DNA from: Rhytidiadelphus loreus
Taxonomy: Eukaryota; Streptophyta; Bryopsida; Hypnales; Hylocomiaceae
Direction of reading: 5' to 3'
Assembly (NCBI GenBank): GCA_947034895.1
Contig: OX344761.1
Coordinates: 30,950,863 to 31,014,862, forward strand
DNA: 64,000 nucleotides
Below the pieces are notes generated by a model that worked only from the letters and a program-made list of their open reading frames with translations, had not been told where the DNA came from and ran no database searches. Made by a program: the position numbers and the translations under genes. Shown here in pieces: positions 54,201 to 64,000 of the stretch. Position 1 is the first letter of the stretch; each line of letters opens with the position of its first letter.

Positions 54201-57200
54201 TTAGCAAGCTTTACTCTTCGACTAATGGACATATATGGCTTTGGAGACCTCTCAACAATCAAATATGTACCATTTTCAGTAAAAAATGAAAGTTTTCGTT
54301 AGTTAACCCTAAAAACTGCCCAATTTTTATTTTGAACCGGCCAAACAAATTTAACTGTCTGCTGCAAAATGAACCTGAAATTTCACATTGACCATATTTG
54401 GTCGCCTAGGCATTTAGGGGTTAACACAAATTACATTGAAAATAATATGGTTGTGTTAAAACTAACACAAAAAATAAAAGAGAGGAACTAATATTAATTA
54501 GTTGGTAAAAAAGAAAAGTTTGATCACCTAAGACCATACAATTGGCTTCAAAGAATTACTACAAGTGACAATTATGCTATATACCTATGTTAGAAGAGAG
54601 ATTCTTTTCTAACTTTTGGTCGATGATGTTTTATTTTGTACAATTGAACAAATAGGAGGTGTAGAGAAGTAGGAGGTGATACTTGGTAATTGTGATTATT
54701 ATGAAGTGAGTGGAAAATTGTTGAGGGAGATATGTTTGTTGAATGAGGGAGTTGGATGAATTGTTGGGAAGGTCATTTATGTTATGTAAATGAAGTGAGT
54801 GTGTTTGGTTGTTGGCATAAGGAAATTACAGTGTAGATTTAGTAGGTGGAAGTTCGAAGGTTTTGTAATTTGCAATTGTATAGTGACATACATATAAGTA
54901 AGGTATTTAATGAAAATATTATTTATTTTGAAAAAGGATTTTTGTTACTGATGATCTAAGGACATATGAGTCATGATGAAACATTTGGGACCTTTAAAGG
55001 AGGTACAATGAGCTATATCATAGGCGTCATTGGTGATGGTAGTGAATGACCGTTGGAAATTCCATCATAATTGTCGTGTGTTGTATTTCAAATTTTCCAA
55101 GTGAATTGGGTTAGTGAAGTGAATGTAAATGTAAATTTAATGAATTGAAACTTTATCCCTAAATGCCCAAGCCTTTAGAAGTGTGTGTTTTTCCTAGGAA
55201 AAAACAACATAGGCTTATAGTTATTTCCAACACAACAATTTTTTTTTCTTCAAAATTTAACCATATTGATGATTAAAGAGCTTGCTTACTAGTATGCATT
55301 CCAATTTTGATTGTGAAATTGCACAAAAGTTGTGAGATTATAACAAGAGAAATGTAATTATCTTATTTTTAGTATATTGTCCTTCTCCCACAATGCTTGA
55401 AAAATTTGCATATAAGAGGTTTGGGGAATTAGAGGTGACATGAACAACTAAAAATTGTGTTAGCACATTGAAATGCAGTTCCAAAAATCTTAAGTTCAAA
55501 TGAAGAACTATTATAAAATCTACCTTACAATTGTTGAAATGCAATTTTTTTATATATAGAAATCACAAATAACTTGAAATCAACACTTGCTTGTTTAAAT
55601 TTTCAATGGTGAAAATCATGAAAACACTTGACTTTTTTCATTGGGACCATTTTCAAAGCAAATGGATACGTACAATTTTAAAATCTCAAATAAGTGAAAT
55701 CTGCAAACTTTGCTAAAAGATGGGAAATGAAGTAAAATTGGCAAGCTTTTACTCTTCACTAAGGGTACATATATGCAATTGAGGACCTCTCAAAAATCAA
55801 TTCTTTTTTTTTCAATGAAAAATGAAAGCTTTTAATAGCCAACCTTCAAAACTAACCATAAATACTTTTTAAACAATCAAAGGAATTTAATTACCTACAC
55901 CAAAATGAGCCTGAAATTTCAAATGGACCATATATGATTGGTTGGATAATTAACCCCTAAAGGACCGGACTATGTTTTTTGGCTGTATAAATTTTTTGGG
56001 CAGGTACGTACAAGCGGAGATTTTCATATTTGGGGCTGAAATTTTAATAGAATGTGGAAGTGAGGAAGATCTTTCGTATGCACCAAATTTCATGACATTT
56101 GGAAATACGAGTCAAAAGTTATAGCCTAATATGTTACTTTTTTCCCAACCGGGCAGTTCGGGCAGATTAAAAAAAATCAGTTTTTTCAGAAACAAAAATT
56201 TGGAATTGATTTTCTAGAATTTTATATACACGAAAAGCTTTGAATCATTCCATTTTGATCAATGAGTCAAAAGTTATGAGGATTTTTTGTTTGCGCGCAG
56301 TTTTGGATTTCCTACTCTAAAATAAACTTTGAAATCCTTTATCTTACCCAATTTTCAATATTTTTGAACAAAAATAAAATCTTAGGATGTAGATACATTA
56401 TTACAACATTTCAACCATTGGAATTGGAAATTTTCAATTCCATATTTAAATTGTAAATAATTTAGTATTTTTAATCATTCTCTACTCCTACCTACTTACT
56501 ATTTTTTTCCTATATGTTGTACTATTCCAAATGATTTGAAATTTTTCAAGCATGTGGACAACTTGTCTAGGAAAACAAATTCAAAGAAGCACCACCATTT
56601 AGGTCATTTTTTCATAGAAATGTGAGTTTGTGAAGTGCAGCTGCCCTGCTTTTTGTAGGGTCAAAAAAATGATTTTAGTTAATTTGAATGCTTATATCTT
56701 GCAATCCCCCCGGTGGAAATGTCTGAAATTTTTACCACATGTTTTTTATACTATATAATACAAGATCCTACGGTTAGATATGTCAAAAAAAAGATTTTTT
56801 TCAAAATTTTGGTACTTGTACTAGAAATGGCAGTTTTGGAGCGTTTTTGGTGAAAGTATAGTGACGGTCCTTTAAGGGTTAAGGGGTAATATATTGATGT
56901 GAAGATATTGTAAAATGGAATTGTTCAGTCACATTGCATATATAAATATAATTGTGGTATACAAAGGCAATTGGTAAGGTTCACTTATATGCATGGGCGA
57001 AGCCAATTTGGAATTTTGGAATTCCATAGATTGCCTTCAAATGTGCTTGCATTCCTAAATAAATAATATCTTGAAGTGTTGTGGGAATGAATTAGTTAAA
57101 GGTTTTCATAGACTACTTTGTTGTGTCTTTGAATTAGTATGGCTTTGATGTGAAGATAGGTATTATGAAAGAGTACGTGAAGCCTAATGTCTAGATATTT

Positions 57201-60200
57201 GGTTTTGGTTGCAAAGAGTACATGCAATAGAAGAGCAATATTGGATAGGCCTAAATAAATGTTTTCAAGCTTGACACATGTAAAATGATTAATGTTTTAT
57301 ACATGTTGTGAATATACCCATAACAATAAGGGACTTTGACATTAATGTTATAGTTTTTAGTTCATTTGTTAATGTTGGAGAACTTATCAGCAAGCAAATT
57401 ATTGTTTTGATTGTCTTGTTTCTTCAAGTAAGGCTCAAAGAATCTAATGGGTCCTTTGCGGGGACTCCTTTGGTAGAAAAAAATAAATGCCTTTTTATAG
57501 ATTAGACAATGAAGGACATGCATGTTTGTAATTCCCTTCAAGTAGCAGTTGTCTTTTTTGTAACCAAACACAATGAAATTGTTTGCTATTTCAGTGTCAT
57601 AAATGTTGGTGTGTACCCTCGAGTATATACCCCAACTTTGTGAATATAGAGAGGTGAGGTTTTGGGGATGTAAAAGTGTTGTAATAGAAGATACTAAAGT
57701 TTTGTCAATTTAGATTATTGTTTTGGAAAGTTGGATGTTTGAATTGATGGAAGGGGATGTGTATTTAATTTAGACTATATGTGAAAATGTACAATGATTT
57801 TGTGGAGTGATGGGTAGCAAAGAATCGTAGGAGTTAATAGATGGTCATGATCTCAACTCATAATATGTTTTGGGGTCTTGGTAGTTGATCTAAAAGTTAT
57901 ATTTTACTTGTAGGGTGTAGGTTCTATATCCCACTATTTGTACTATCCAAATGTTAGAACCAAGTGATGACTCTTTGAATGGAATGAAGGAAACATTTGT
58001 ATGGTAGCTATATCGTAGAGGGTGGTTTCAAGAAAGACTATATGTTGTGAATATTAAATACGTAGTGTCACAACTTGTGTCACAAAATCCATCACACATT
58101 AATCCTTGAGACCAAACAATTTTAATAGCGTTCTACCAAAATTATAGTTTTTTGCACTCAGTATTATGAAATTGAACAATCTTAGCCGTAGATATGAAAA
58201 ATCGACGGCTAATAGTACTTTTGACTACTTCTAAATACTGAAAAAGTAATATTTGAAAAAGAAGACAATTTGTCACAAAAATAGGAACAACTAGGTATAA
58301 ATTAATAATAATTAGAAAATCATGAATAGAAAAATCTAAAAATTCACAATTTGTAAAGACTTGATAGTGATCACATTTCACCAAAAAATAGAAGTCAAAC
58401 CCATCTTGAATGTTTGAAATGTTGCGCACAACAGACCTCTATTTGCACACAAGTAGGGGACAAAAAATAGTTTTTTTCTTAAATCCTATGGTAGGCACGT
58501 GCTTGTCTAGTGTAGGAATAGCCCACAAAAATTTCAAGCATACATCATAATTTTTGGATACTCCAAAGGGTGATTGCAAGAAACACTTGTCCTATTTCTT
58601 GTCCCTTTACCCTTAAAAAATGGCTTTTTGCTCATAACTTTTGCATTGTTTGTCCATTTGGCATGAAATTTGGAATGAAGGTAGATGCTAAAGTTACAAA
58701 CCTTGATTGATTTTTAAAAAATTTAAAAATTAGTTTACTATTTTTAACCTGCCCCCAATTGGGTGTCTACTTGGCCATTTGGGGGGTGGGGTAGTCCTAT
58801 TTTTTACCCAAAAATGCAAATTTGAAGTTACAAATTGGACATGTTGGAGGTCTACTAACACTAAAAGGGCTGACAATGAGTTTTCGTGAAAATAGCATCA
58901 TGTCAATTGCACACATGGGGTCAAAGTGACTTTCCTTTGCTCGAAAGCTATGAAGAGGGAAAAAATTTCCTTCATGAATTTTTTTTTTTTTTTGACACAC
59001 ACAAGTTGCGAAGCAATCTGCGGCAGTTTTCCAGTCAAGTGTATGGGGATTTCACAGCCGGGGATCGAACCACCAACCTCTCCATTTAGTTTGGGTACCT
59101 TACACCATTACCCTGGTAGTTTAGGGTCGTTCGGACCGCCTTCATGAATTTTTTGGTGCAATGCGGGCGCAGTCATCTCTAGAAAAATGGATTTTTTTAT
59201 GGATTTTTTTTTAATTTTTTTTGAATTACTAAAAATAAAAATCTCTACAAATCCTTTTTCTGCTATTTTTTGCTCCCGGTGGCTTCTACAATACTTTGTA
59301 GTAGTCCATAGTACTGCATAGTACAACATAATACTAAATCAACGGTGTAGATTTGTCAGGGCGCTTTTGAAACGTAGTATTAGTAGTATTGCATTATATT
59401 GCCAGTTCTATAGCTAAAAAAGTCAATTTTGAACAAAAAACGTGAAGTGTTTCTTGCAACTACCCCAAAATACTAAACCCCTTTAAAATGCAAAGTGTGA
59501 CAAATTATCTAAATTGAATTTTAATTATATAATGTTTTTTTAAGTTTTTTGAAAAATAAGGAATCTCTTGAATTCTAAGTTAGCCATTTCTAGTAAAAAT
59601 TTCAAATTCATTGGTTTCATTTGCCAAAAGTTATAGCCAATGGCAACTCTAGTGCTCCAGTTGTGATGCAAATAGTACCAGTCTTTCTTGCAAACACCCA
59701 ATTGTATACAATTTTAGATGCTACTATCTTCAAGCAAATAGTGAATTAATTTCAATCTAATTTACAACATTTGTATGTTTTATTAAAAAAATAATCACTT
59801 CTTTAGTAATTCTATTAAGCTAGTGGAATATCTAGACATTGAAAATGCTATAAAGAAAAAACATAGACACTTATTATTCTTGCCCCTTAAATGACTGATG
59901 TTCTTTTTAAATTTGTATGTCCACTAGAAAAAATGTTTATACAATAGTTATAAAATAATCTAAAATTGACAAAGGTAAGTCACCTTTTTACAATGTACCG
60001 AAAAGAGTGAACTAGCCATTTGGCCATTAATTAACAGCCCTCCTCCCTTCCAAAAAATGAGAGCCGTTGATTTTTTAGAAAAAAAAAATTACAACCCCCC
60101 TCCCCCTTATCTCAAAACCCCCCTCAGATATGGATACAAATACGTACTTTGATACGGATACATATATGGTACAGATATGATATAGATATGGATACGTATT

Positions 60201-63200
60201 TGGGAATCAAATATCCCATAGTGATTGTGAGAGAACCTAATTATGAAGATTACAAAGAGAGGGAGGGGAGGAAGGAGGTTCAGGAAAAAAAATCAATTTA
60301 CGATTTTTAATTTAAAATATACGGGGGTGGGGGAAGAAGAAGAAGAAGAAAATTTATATAGTAAGTAAGAAGAAGAAAATTTATTAAGGAGTTTTGAGCT
60401 CAAAAGAGACACTTGTGTTTCAAAATAGACTTGTGTCTCAATATGCTTTGCCTTTTAAAAAAGTGGATAAATTCTAATAACTTGGAAATGATTATCTAAA
60501 AATAGCAAACACATGCATGCAAAATTTTGAAAGTTTAGATGATAAATATTAACCCCTAAACGTCAGTGACTAAAATTGCCCTTGCATTTACAAGCACCAA
60601 ATTTTAGATGAAAAACATTTTTAGACACATGTAACCGTAGGATCTTGTAGTAAAATAGCTTGAAAAGATCTAGAAAAAATTTCAGAATTTTCCACCGTGT
60701 ACATTGGAAGATATTAACGTTTGAAGTCTCAAAAATCCTTTGGGGGACCCTGTGAAAATACGGGCAGCTGCACTTCACAAGGTCACATTTGTATGAAAAA
60801 ATGTCTGTTACTCTTTGGATTCATTTGTCAAATCAAGTTGGCTACATGCTTGAAAATTTTTAGATCATTTGGAATTGTACAACATATAAGAAACAAATAG
60901 TAAGTAGAAAGAAGTAGAGAATGATTAAAAATACTAAATTGTTAACAATGTATTTATAGAATTGAAAAATTCCAATCCCAATGGTTGTAATGTTGTAATA
61001 AACAATATATACCTAAAGTTTTTATTTTTTCCAAAAATATTTAAAATTGAGTTAAATAAAGGACTTCAAAGTTTATTTTAGAGTAAGATTCCATAACTAC
61101 CCACAAACTAACCCAAACTAAAATTCCTCATAACTTTCACCTCATTAATCAAAATGGAATGATTCAAAGCTTACCACATATATTGAAATCTAAAGAATCA
61201 ATATCAAATTTTTATTTATTTAAAAAGTGATTTTCAAAGTTGTTTCTTTTTCTGCCCGGGTTGCCCGCCTAACACTAAAAATTACATATCATGCAATAAC
61301 TTTTGAACCATGCTGTCAGAAGTTATAAAAATTGTTAGGCCTTAAAGCTACTCCTCGGGCACACATTGCGTGAAATTTTCAAAGAAAAAAAATAAAAATT
61401 CCGTTTGTAGTAAGGTGCCTAAAATCACTATGTTGCCAAAAAAACGTTGTTTGGATGTTGGGGTTAAATAAGTATTAAAACATGAGAATATACAAAGTTC
61501 AAATGTGAATCTAATTAGAATTTTTTTCATTGATAAAGAACAAATTTATGTGTTTTAATACTATAAAAGAATTTTAAAATCATTTCAATGTTTTGTAGGT
61601 GGTTTATGCCATTAAATGTAGTCTTAAGTTTTGCAATAGGAGCATCTATTGGCCTCATTGTTGTTAATTATACAAGACCTTCATACCGGTTGAAAAATAT
61701 CACCATTGCATGTTGCGCAGCAGGTATGTATATATGTATATATAGATAAATAGATAGATATTTCAAATAACAATAATTAAATTGAAAATAATAATAATAA
61801 TAATAATAAGTGAAAATGGGAAACTAAAATTTAATAATGTGAAAATGTAATAACTAAAATTTGTTGCTAGTATTTATTATTATTGAAAGATTTTGTTGTC
61901 AATTTGAAAATGATTTCTATGGCATAATTTTTTATATATATACATGTATTATAAAGAAGAGGCTTAATATTTATGTGAAATGTCATAATAAAAATTGCAA
62001 ATATGGCCCAAGTGTATTACTCCATTTTATAATAAATATATTCTAAGTAAATTAAAAATCAATTGTAACAAAATGTACTAGCTCATAAGCTCAATGGTTT
62101 GAAGACAATGTAGTTTCAAATACAAGGTTATTTAGATTTCTATAAATAGGATTTATAATGTCTTTATAGAAATTTGAGTTTAAATTATTTTTATTTAAAT
62201 TATTTTTAAATTATTTACATTTTTCAAATTATTTTAGTTAGTATGAATCCAACCTATATTTTTATTTTAAAACAACCCATTTAGATTGTTAAGACAAATC
62301 ATTTTTATATTTTTTTGAATTATTCTTAAAACTTAATTCTAGAATTTTTTATTTTTTATTTTATAGGATTAGTTGCTTTACCACTACCTATTGATACCAA
62401 AAATTCTAAACATTGAAGGTTTGACACTAGTGAGTGAAGATTATTGATTTAATCAAATGTTGTAGTTCTTTGATCTATACACTGCTGCATTAATGATCCA
62501 TGAAAATGGGGTGTTTTTTGTAAATAGTGTTGGTGAGACTAGGGTAATTGTCACCATGAAAAATATCAAAAAGTTTAGTTGAGTGTAAAAAATATGATAC
62601 AAATTGCAAATTATTCTCATTTTTGTTCTTTATTTTAGTTTCTTATTTTCCAAAACCATTTTCTACATCCTCTCTTCTATTAAATGTACTTTCTTAGGAG
62701 TTTTAAAATTATTATAAGTTCTTAATTCTTCTAACTTAGAATTGTACTAAGGTAAACTAGCCTATTAAGGAATAAATGGGAGCAAGCCCATTGTGAACAA
62801 AGTTCTAATGGTGGTGTACATTTCAAAACTTGCTTTTATAAATACACAAATAACTTGCATACTTTTCAAAAAATTGAACGTGTTATTGTTTTTTTCTTAA
62901 TTTTATGATTATGAATATTAGAAGGAATTTTGAAAACATAATGCATTCATATTTTTGAATATTTTACTAAATGAATTTGTAGTCTTTTCAAGAACTTTGC
63001 CTTTAATTGTTAATGGTGTATGAAAGTGTCTTTTCAAACCAATACATAATATTTTTTATATTAAATGAAATATTACTATTTATATAATGTATAGGAAACA
63101 CTGGAAATATTCCTTTAGTATTGATTCCTGGCATTTGTAAAGAAGATGATAATCCCTTCGGTAAAAATTTACCATGTTCATTAAATGGAGTGGCATATGT

Positions 63201-63220
63201 ATCTTTTGGTATGTGGGTAG
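45219..63220 (+). CDS. PIN-LIKES (PILS) auxin efflux carrier family protein, exons 1-4 (partial)
   Basis: Four plus-strand exons join in phase: 45219-45356, 45636-45715, 61599-61723 and 63095-63220. Exon 1 gives MPTTEQIIVMATIPIIKILV, then GYLLATPSINAFPIDARKHMNK; exon 2 LVFLIFLPSLIFTKLSEAVT; exon 3 WWFMPLNVVLSFAIGASIG, then NITIACCAAG; exon 4 GNTGNIPLVLIPGICKEDD, then NPFG. These are the first membrane helices and the AAGN-GN-PL signature of PILS proteins, which sit in the ER membrane and restrict auxin signalling. About 155 residues are covered of a usual 390-460; the rest lies beyond the right edge. Exon 4 may end a few bases earlier at 63216, where a stronger donor (GTAGGT) lies. Intron 2 is 15,883 bp. 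No stop interrupts the exons. Confidence 0.92.
47692..48541. mobile_element. TA-flanked TIR element, ACCCC-end group, with internal repeats
   Basis: Left end ACCCCAAAGTGACA and its inverse TGTCACTTTGGGGT, TA on both sides. 850 bp. Inside are about three diverged tandem units of ~180 bp, each with TTTTCAATAAA/TTCAATAA, GGTAAA/GGCTAAA and TCAATCCAA-like blocks. No ORF. Confidence 0.8.
48864..49273. mobile_element. MITE with AGGTAGTATGCTC ends (family E, copy 2)
   Basis: The terminal 21 bp at each side are perfect inverted repeats starting AGGTAGTATGCTCTAAAAGC. TA flanks both sides (48862-48863, 49274-49275). 410 bp, no ORF. The perfect ends suggest a fairly young insertion. It abuts the next element. 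Confidence 0.93.
49275..49992. mobile_element. TIR element with GGTGNTTGCAAGAAA ends (family B, copy 1)
   Basis: Left end GGTGGTTGCAAGAAAGACCA and inverted right end GGGTGATTGCAAGAAAGACC. About 718 bp. The interior is collinear with 58100-59699 (for example GGCTAATAGTACTTTTGA and AGGTATAAATTAATAATA in both). No ORF. Target duplication not clear. Confidence 0.8.
49993..50700. other. Intron DNA with a GC-rich block beside an AT-rich run
   Basis: Around 50270-50350 GTGGCAC/GTGCCAC and GCCGCAGCAG words form a GC-rich, partly palindromic patch, followed by a T/A-rich run to about 50420 and ACGGCCTTGTAGAGGCC near 50460. The layout resembles family D elements (GC arms, AT centre) but ends could not be defined. 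Confidence 0.35.
51199..52752. mobile_element. Non-autonomous CACTA transposon, 1554 bp, with hairpin modules
   Basis: Ends are CACTACTAGAAAAA and, inverted, CACTAGTAGAAAAA; TTT flanks both sides (51196-51198, 52753-52755). CCAAATTAACAAAA words repeat near both ends in both directions (subterminal repeats). The middle holds two successive large palindromes, about 51505-51865 and 52025-52390, each framed by GTCAGCAGACTTT / AAAGTCTGCTGAC-like words. No transposase ORF. Confidence 0.92.
52461..52612 (+). mobile_element. tRNA-derived SINE-like sequence inside the CACTA element
   Basis: TTGGCAAGAGCCTTGG resembles a tRNA A box, and GGTTCAAACCC at about 52507-52517 matches the B-box consensus GGTTCRANNCC. 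The arm CCTCTAACCATGAGG forms a small anticodon-like stem-loop. A GCCATGTGGCA-rich tail follows to about 52610. Likely a SINE or captured tRNA-like head; poly(A) and target duplication are not clear. Confidence 0.65.
53617..54421. mobile_element. TA-flanked TIR element, ACCCCTAAGTGCC subgroup, copy 1
   Basis: Left end ACCCCTAAGTGCCTAAGCC, inverted right end ACCCCTAAATGCCTAGGCG, TA on both sides. 805 bp. Direct-orientation relative of 55156-55945: both have GGCTTATAGTTAT, AAAGAGCTTGCTTA, GTTGTGAGATTATAACAAGA and TTCAATGGTGAAAATCATGA. No ORF. Confidence 0.88.
54422..55155. other. Intron DNA between two TIR elements
   Basis: No element ends or coding sequence recognised. Confidence 0.35.
55156..55945. 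mobile_element. TIR element, ACCCCTAAGTGCC subgroup, copy 2
   Basis: Left end TCCCTAAATGCCCAAGCC after TA; collinear with 53617-54421 over most of its length. The right end is worn and runs into the next element at 55953. Confidence 0.75.
55953..56879. mobile_element. TA-flanked TIR element, ACCCCTAAAGGACC subgroup
   Basis: Left end ACCCCTAAAGGACCG, right end CGGTCCTTTAAGGGT, TA on both sides. 927 bp, no ORF. Its right half is the reverse complement of the left part of 60552-61464, for example ACTCTAAAATAAACTTTGAA versus TTCAAAGTTTATTTTAGAGT. Confidence 0.88.
56880..58099. other. Intron DNA, nothing recognised
   Basis: Slightly less AT-rich than the neighbours but without coding or element signals. 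Confidence 0.35.
58568..59465. mobile_element. TIR element (family C) nested in family B copy 2
   Basis: Left end GGGTGATTGCAAGAAACACT and inverted right end GGGTAGTTGCAAGAAACACT; CAAA flanks both sides (58564-58567, 59466-59469). The intact relative at 49.3-50.0 kb lacks it, which confirms the insertion. 898 bp including a nested SINE; no ORF. Confidence 0.85.
58985..59138 (-). mobile_element. tRNA-derived SINE with 16-bp target duplication
   Basis: On the minus strand a tRNA-like head contains the perfect B box GGTTCGATCCC, preceded by an A-box-like stretch (AGGGTAATGGTGTAAGG), and the element ends in an A run (T run on the plus strand from 58985). CCTTCATGAATTTTTT occurs on both sides (58969-58984 and 59139-59154). 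About 154 bp. Pol III promoter boxes and the tail fit a SINE mobilised by a LINE. It lies inside family C. Confidence 0.92.
59700..60551. other. Intron DNA with GATAC-type microsatellite
   Basis: 60126-60200 is a degenerate GATATGGATACA-type repeat, and 60330-60350 is (GAA)n-like. No gene. Confidence 0.5.
60552..61464. mobile_element. TA-flanked TIR element, inverted relative of 55953-56879
   Basis: Left end ACCCCTAAACGTCAGTGAC, right end GATGTTGGGGT, TA on both sides. 913 bp. The body runs opposite to 55953-56879 over several hundred bases. No ORF. It ends about 130 bp before exon 3 of the PILS gene. Confidence 0.8.
61743..61809. repeat. GATA and AAT microsatellites in PILS intron 3
   Basis: TAGATAAATAGATAGATA at 61743-61760 and (AAT)n at 61787-61809. 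Confidence 0.9.
61810..63094. other. Rest of PILS intron 3
   Basis: AT-rich. Intron 3 spans 61724-63094. A TTATAG acceptor-like site at about 62366 is followed by a short open stretch, but it does not match PILS sequence. Confidence 0.5.
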
Positions 63221-63597
63221 GTTTCTATACACATTCTAAGATATAACTTGAAAAATATATTTATAATTATACATATAATAAATATTTTCCAAAAATTAAT
63301 GACATAATTGAAAAAATATCTTTAATAATAACAATAAAGTGTAACATTGCCACTTATTTACCAATGCATCTTTCTTAATATCCAAGATATTTTGAAAGAA
63401 TAAAAATAATTTTTCACTAAAAGCAAAATTATTTGTATAAATGTATGCATTCATGAATTTGTCTTAAAGCTATTTACTTATTACAAATTTATGAATAAAA
63501 TATTAAAAACCAAAACATGATCAATTACAATTGCATTCAACTTTTAATTATTACTAGTACATCACCTCTATGGCTTTATCATTTGGAATATCCATTA

Positions 63598-63888
63598 GAA
63601 GAGAATTCGGGCCAGGGGAAGGCCGTTTCAGGCCTGTTTCCCTGGCTGTGAACCAAACGTACGCTGTCAAATAAAAAAATAATTAATTAATTTTTATAAT
63701 AATTTAAAATTTAAAAAATAATAATAATAATAATAATTTTTAATAATAATAATAATAATTAAAAAATAATTAAATATTACAGTCTGATGTGGCCGAACTT
63801 CGGCCACATTAGACTGCGCATGTGGCTGAGTTCCCAGAGTTCGAAAACTCAGGGAACTCGCGGCCATATGAGGCAACTGAATTTCCCC
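63598..63888. mobile_element. MITE with GC-rich arms and AT-rich centre (family D, copy 2)
   Basis: Ends GAAGAGAATTCGGG and, inverted, GGGGAAATTCAGTT; TA on both sides (63596-63597, 63889-63890) within CATTA/TAATG. The centre is AT-rich with an AAT run, and the right arm has the hairpin GTGGCCGAACTTCGGCCAC. Shares GGCCGTTTCAGG and CCCTGGC with 40716-40992. Confidence 0.75.
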
Positions 63889-64000
63889 TAATGATTCTAC
63901 TTTATATTATTATTTAGAAATATATTGATTTAAACTTTTAGAATTTATATCAAGAAAAATCAATAGAGTTAATTTCAAAATATGTTTTTTTAATGTCTAT

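Larger units (their letters stand above)
58100..59699. mobile_element. TIR element, family B copy 2, split by a nested element
   Basis: Collinear with 49275-49992 up to about 58560 and again from about 59470 to the right end CTTTCTTGCAAACACCC at 59699. The middle is a separate inserted element (58568-59465). The left TIR is lost or unrecognisable. Confidence 0.75.
45716..61598 (+). other. Giant intron 2 of the PILS gene, 15,883 bp
   Basis: It starts GTACGT and ends TTTTGTAG. The codon for tryptophan is split TG/G across it, restoring the family sequence IDWWFMPLN. It is occupied by the transposons listed from 47692 to 61464, separated by AT-rich DNA (for example 45716-47690 and 56880-58099), in which I recognise no gene. 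Confidence 0.88.

Noticed and set aside
62366..62416. Possible additional PILS exon after a TTATAG acceptor
   Set aside because: The short open stretch does not resemble PILS sequence and exon 3 joins exon 4 in phase without it.

Overview
The window is nuclear DNA from a land plant with a large, gene-poor genome. The genes are typical plant genes with GT-AG introns: a receptor-like kinase, a chloroplast Hsp70 with a transit peptide, a DHH1-type RNA helicase and a PIN-LIKES auxin carrier. The sequence between them is very AT-rich and full of small DNA transposons. One intron is almost 16 kb long, which suits a gymnosperm, fern, lycophyte or similar large genome. The sequence alone does not settle the lineage.

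Layout. 138-1570 (+): C-terminal half of a receptor-like kinase that runs in from the left edge. 4-8 kb: intergenic DNA with a decayed Tc1/mariner-type transposase. 8811-12308 (-), with a 5' exon near 13.6-13.9 kb: DEAD-box helicase of the DHH1/DDX6 group. 14-25 kb: intergenic DNA with tandem repeats, dispersed repeats and transposons. 25312-28010 (-): a complete five-exon gene for a small DPY-30-domain protein. 28-31.8 kb: intergenic. 31801-34778 (-): complete six-exon chloroplast stromal Hsp70. 35.7-37.1 kb: a decayed coding sequence of unknown origin. 38.9-45.2 kb: palindromes, MITEs and a CACTA element. 45219 to the right edge (+): first four exons of a PILS gene, exons 2 and 3 separated by a 15,883-bp intron.

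The ORFs in the genes are short because of introns. I rebuilt the exons by hand from splice sites, codon phase and family motifs. The four multi-exon reconstructions keep phase at every junction I could check. The 5' end of the helicase is unresolved. The kinase is cut by the left edge and the PILS gene by the right edge.

The most striking part is the transposon landscape. A group of roughly 0.5-0.9 kb elements (nine copies or relics) begins near ACCCCTAAA and ends near TTTAGGGGT, mostly between TA dinucleotides; five lie in the PILS intron. Two pairs of smaller TIR elements and one single MITE also sit between TA dinucleotides. Three elements have CACTA-type ends with matching 3-bp target duplications. 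Two tRNA-derived SINE-like sequences are present, one with a 16-bp target duplication. Several elements are nested; the deepest stack is three levels. No shared pathway links the genes. They look like independent genes in a transposon-rich region.
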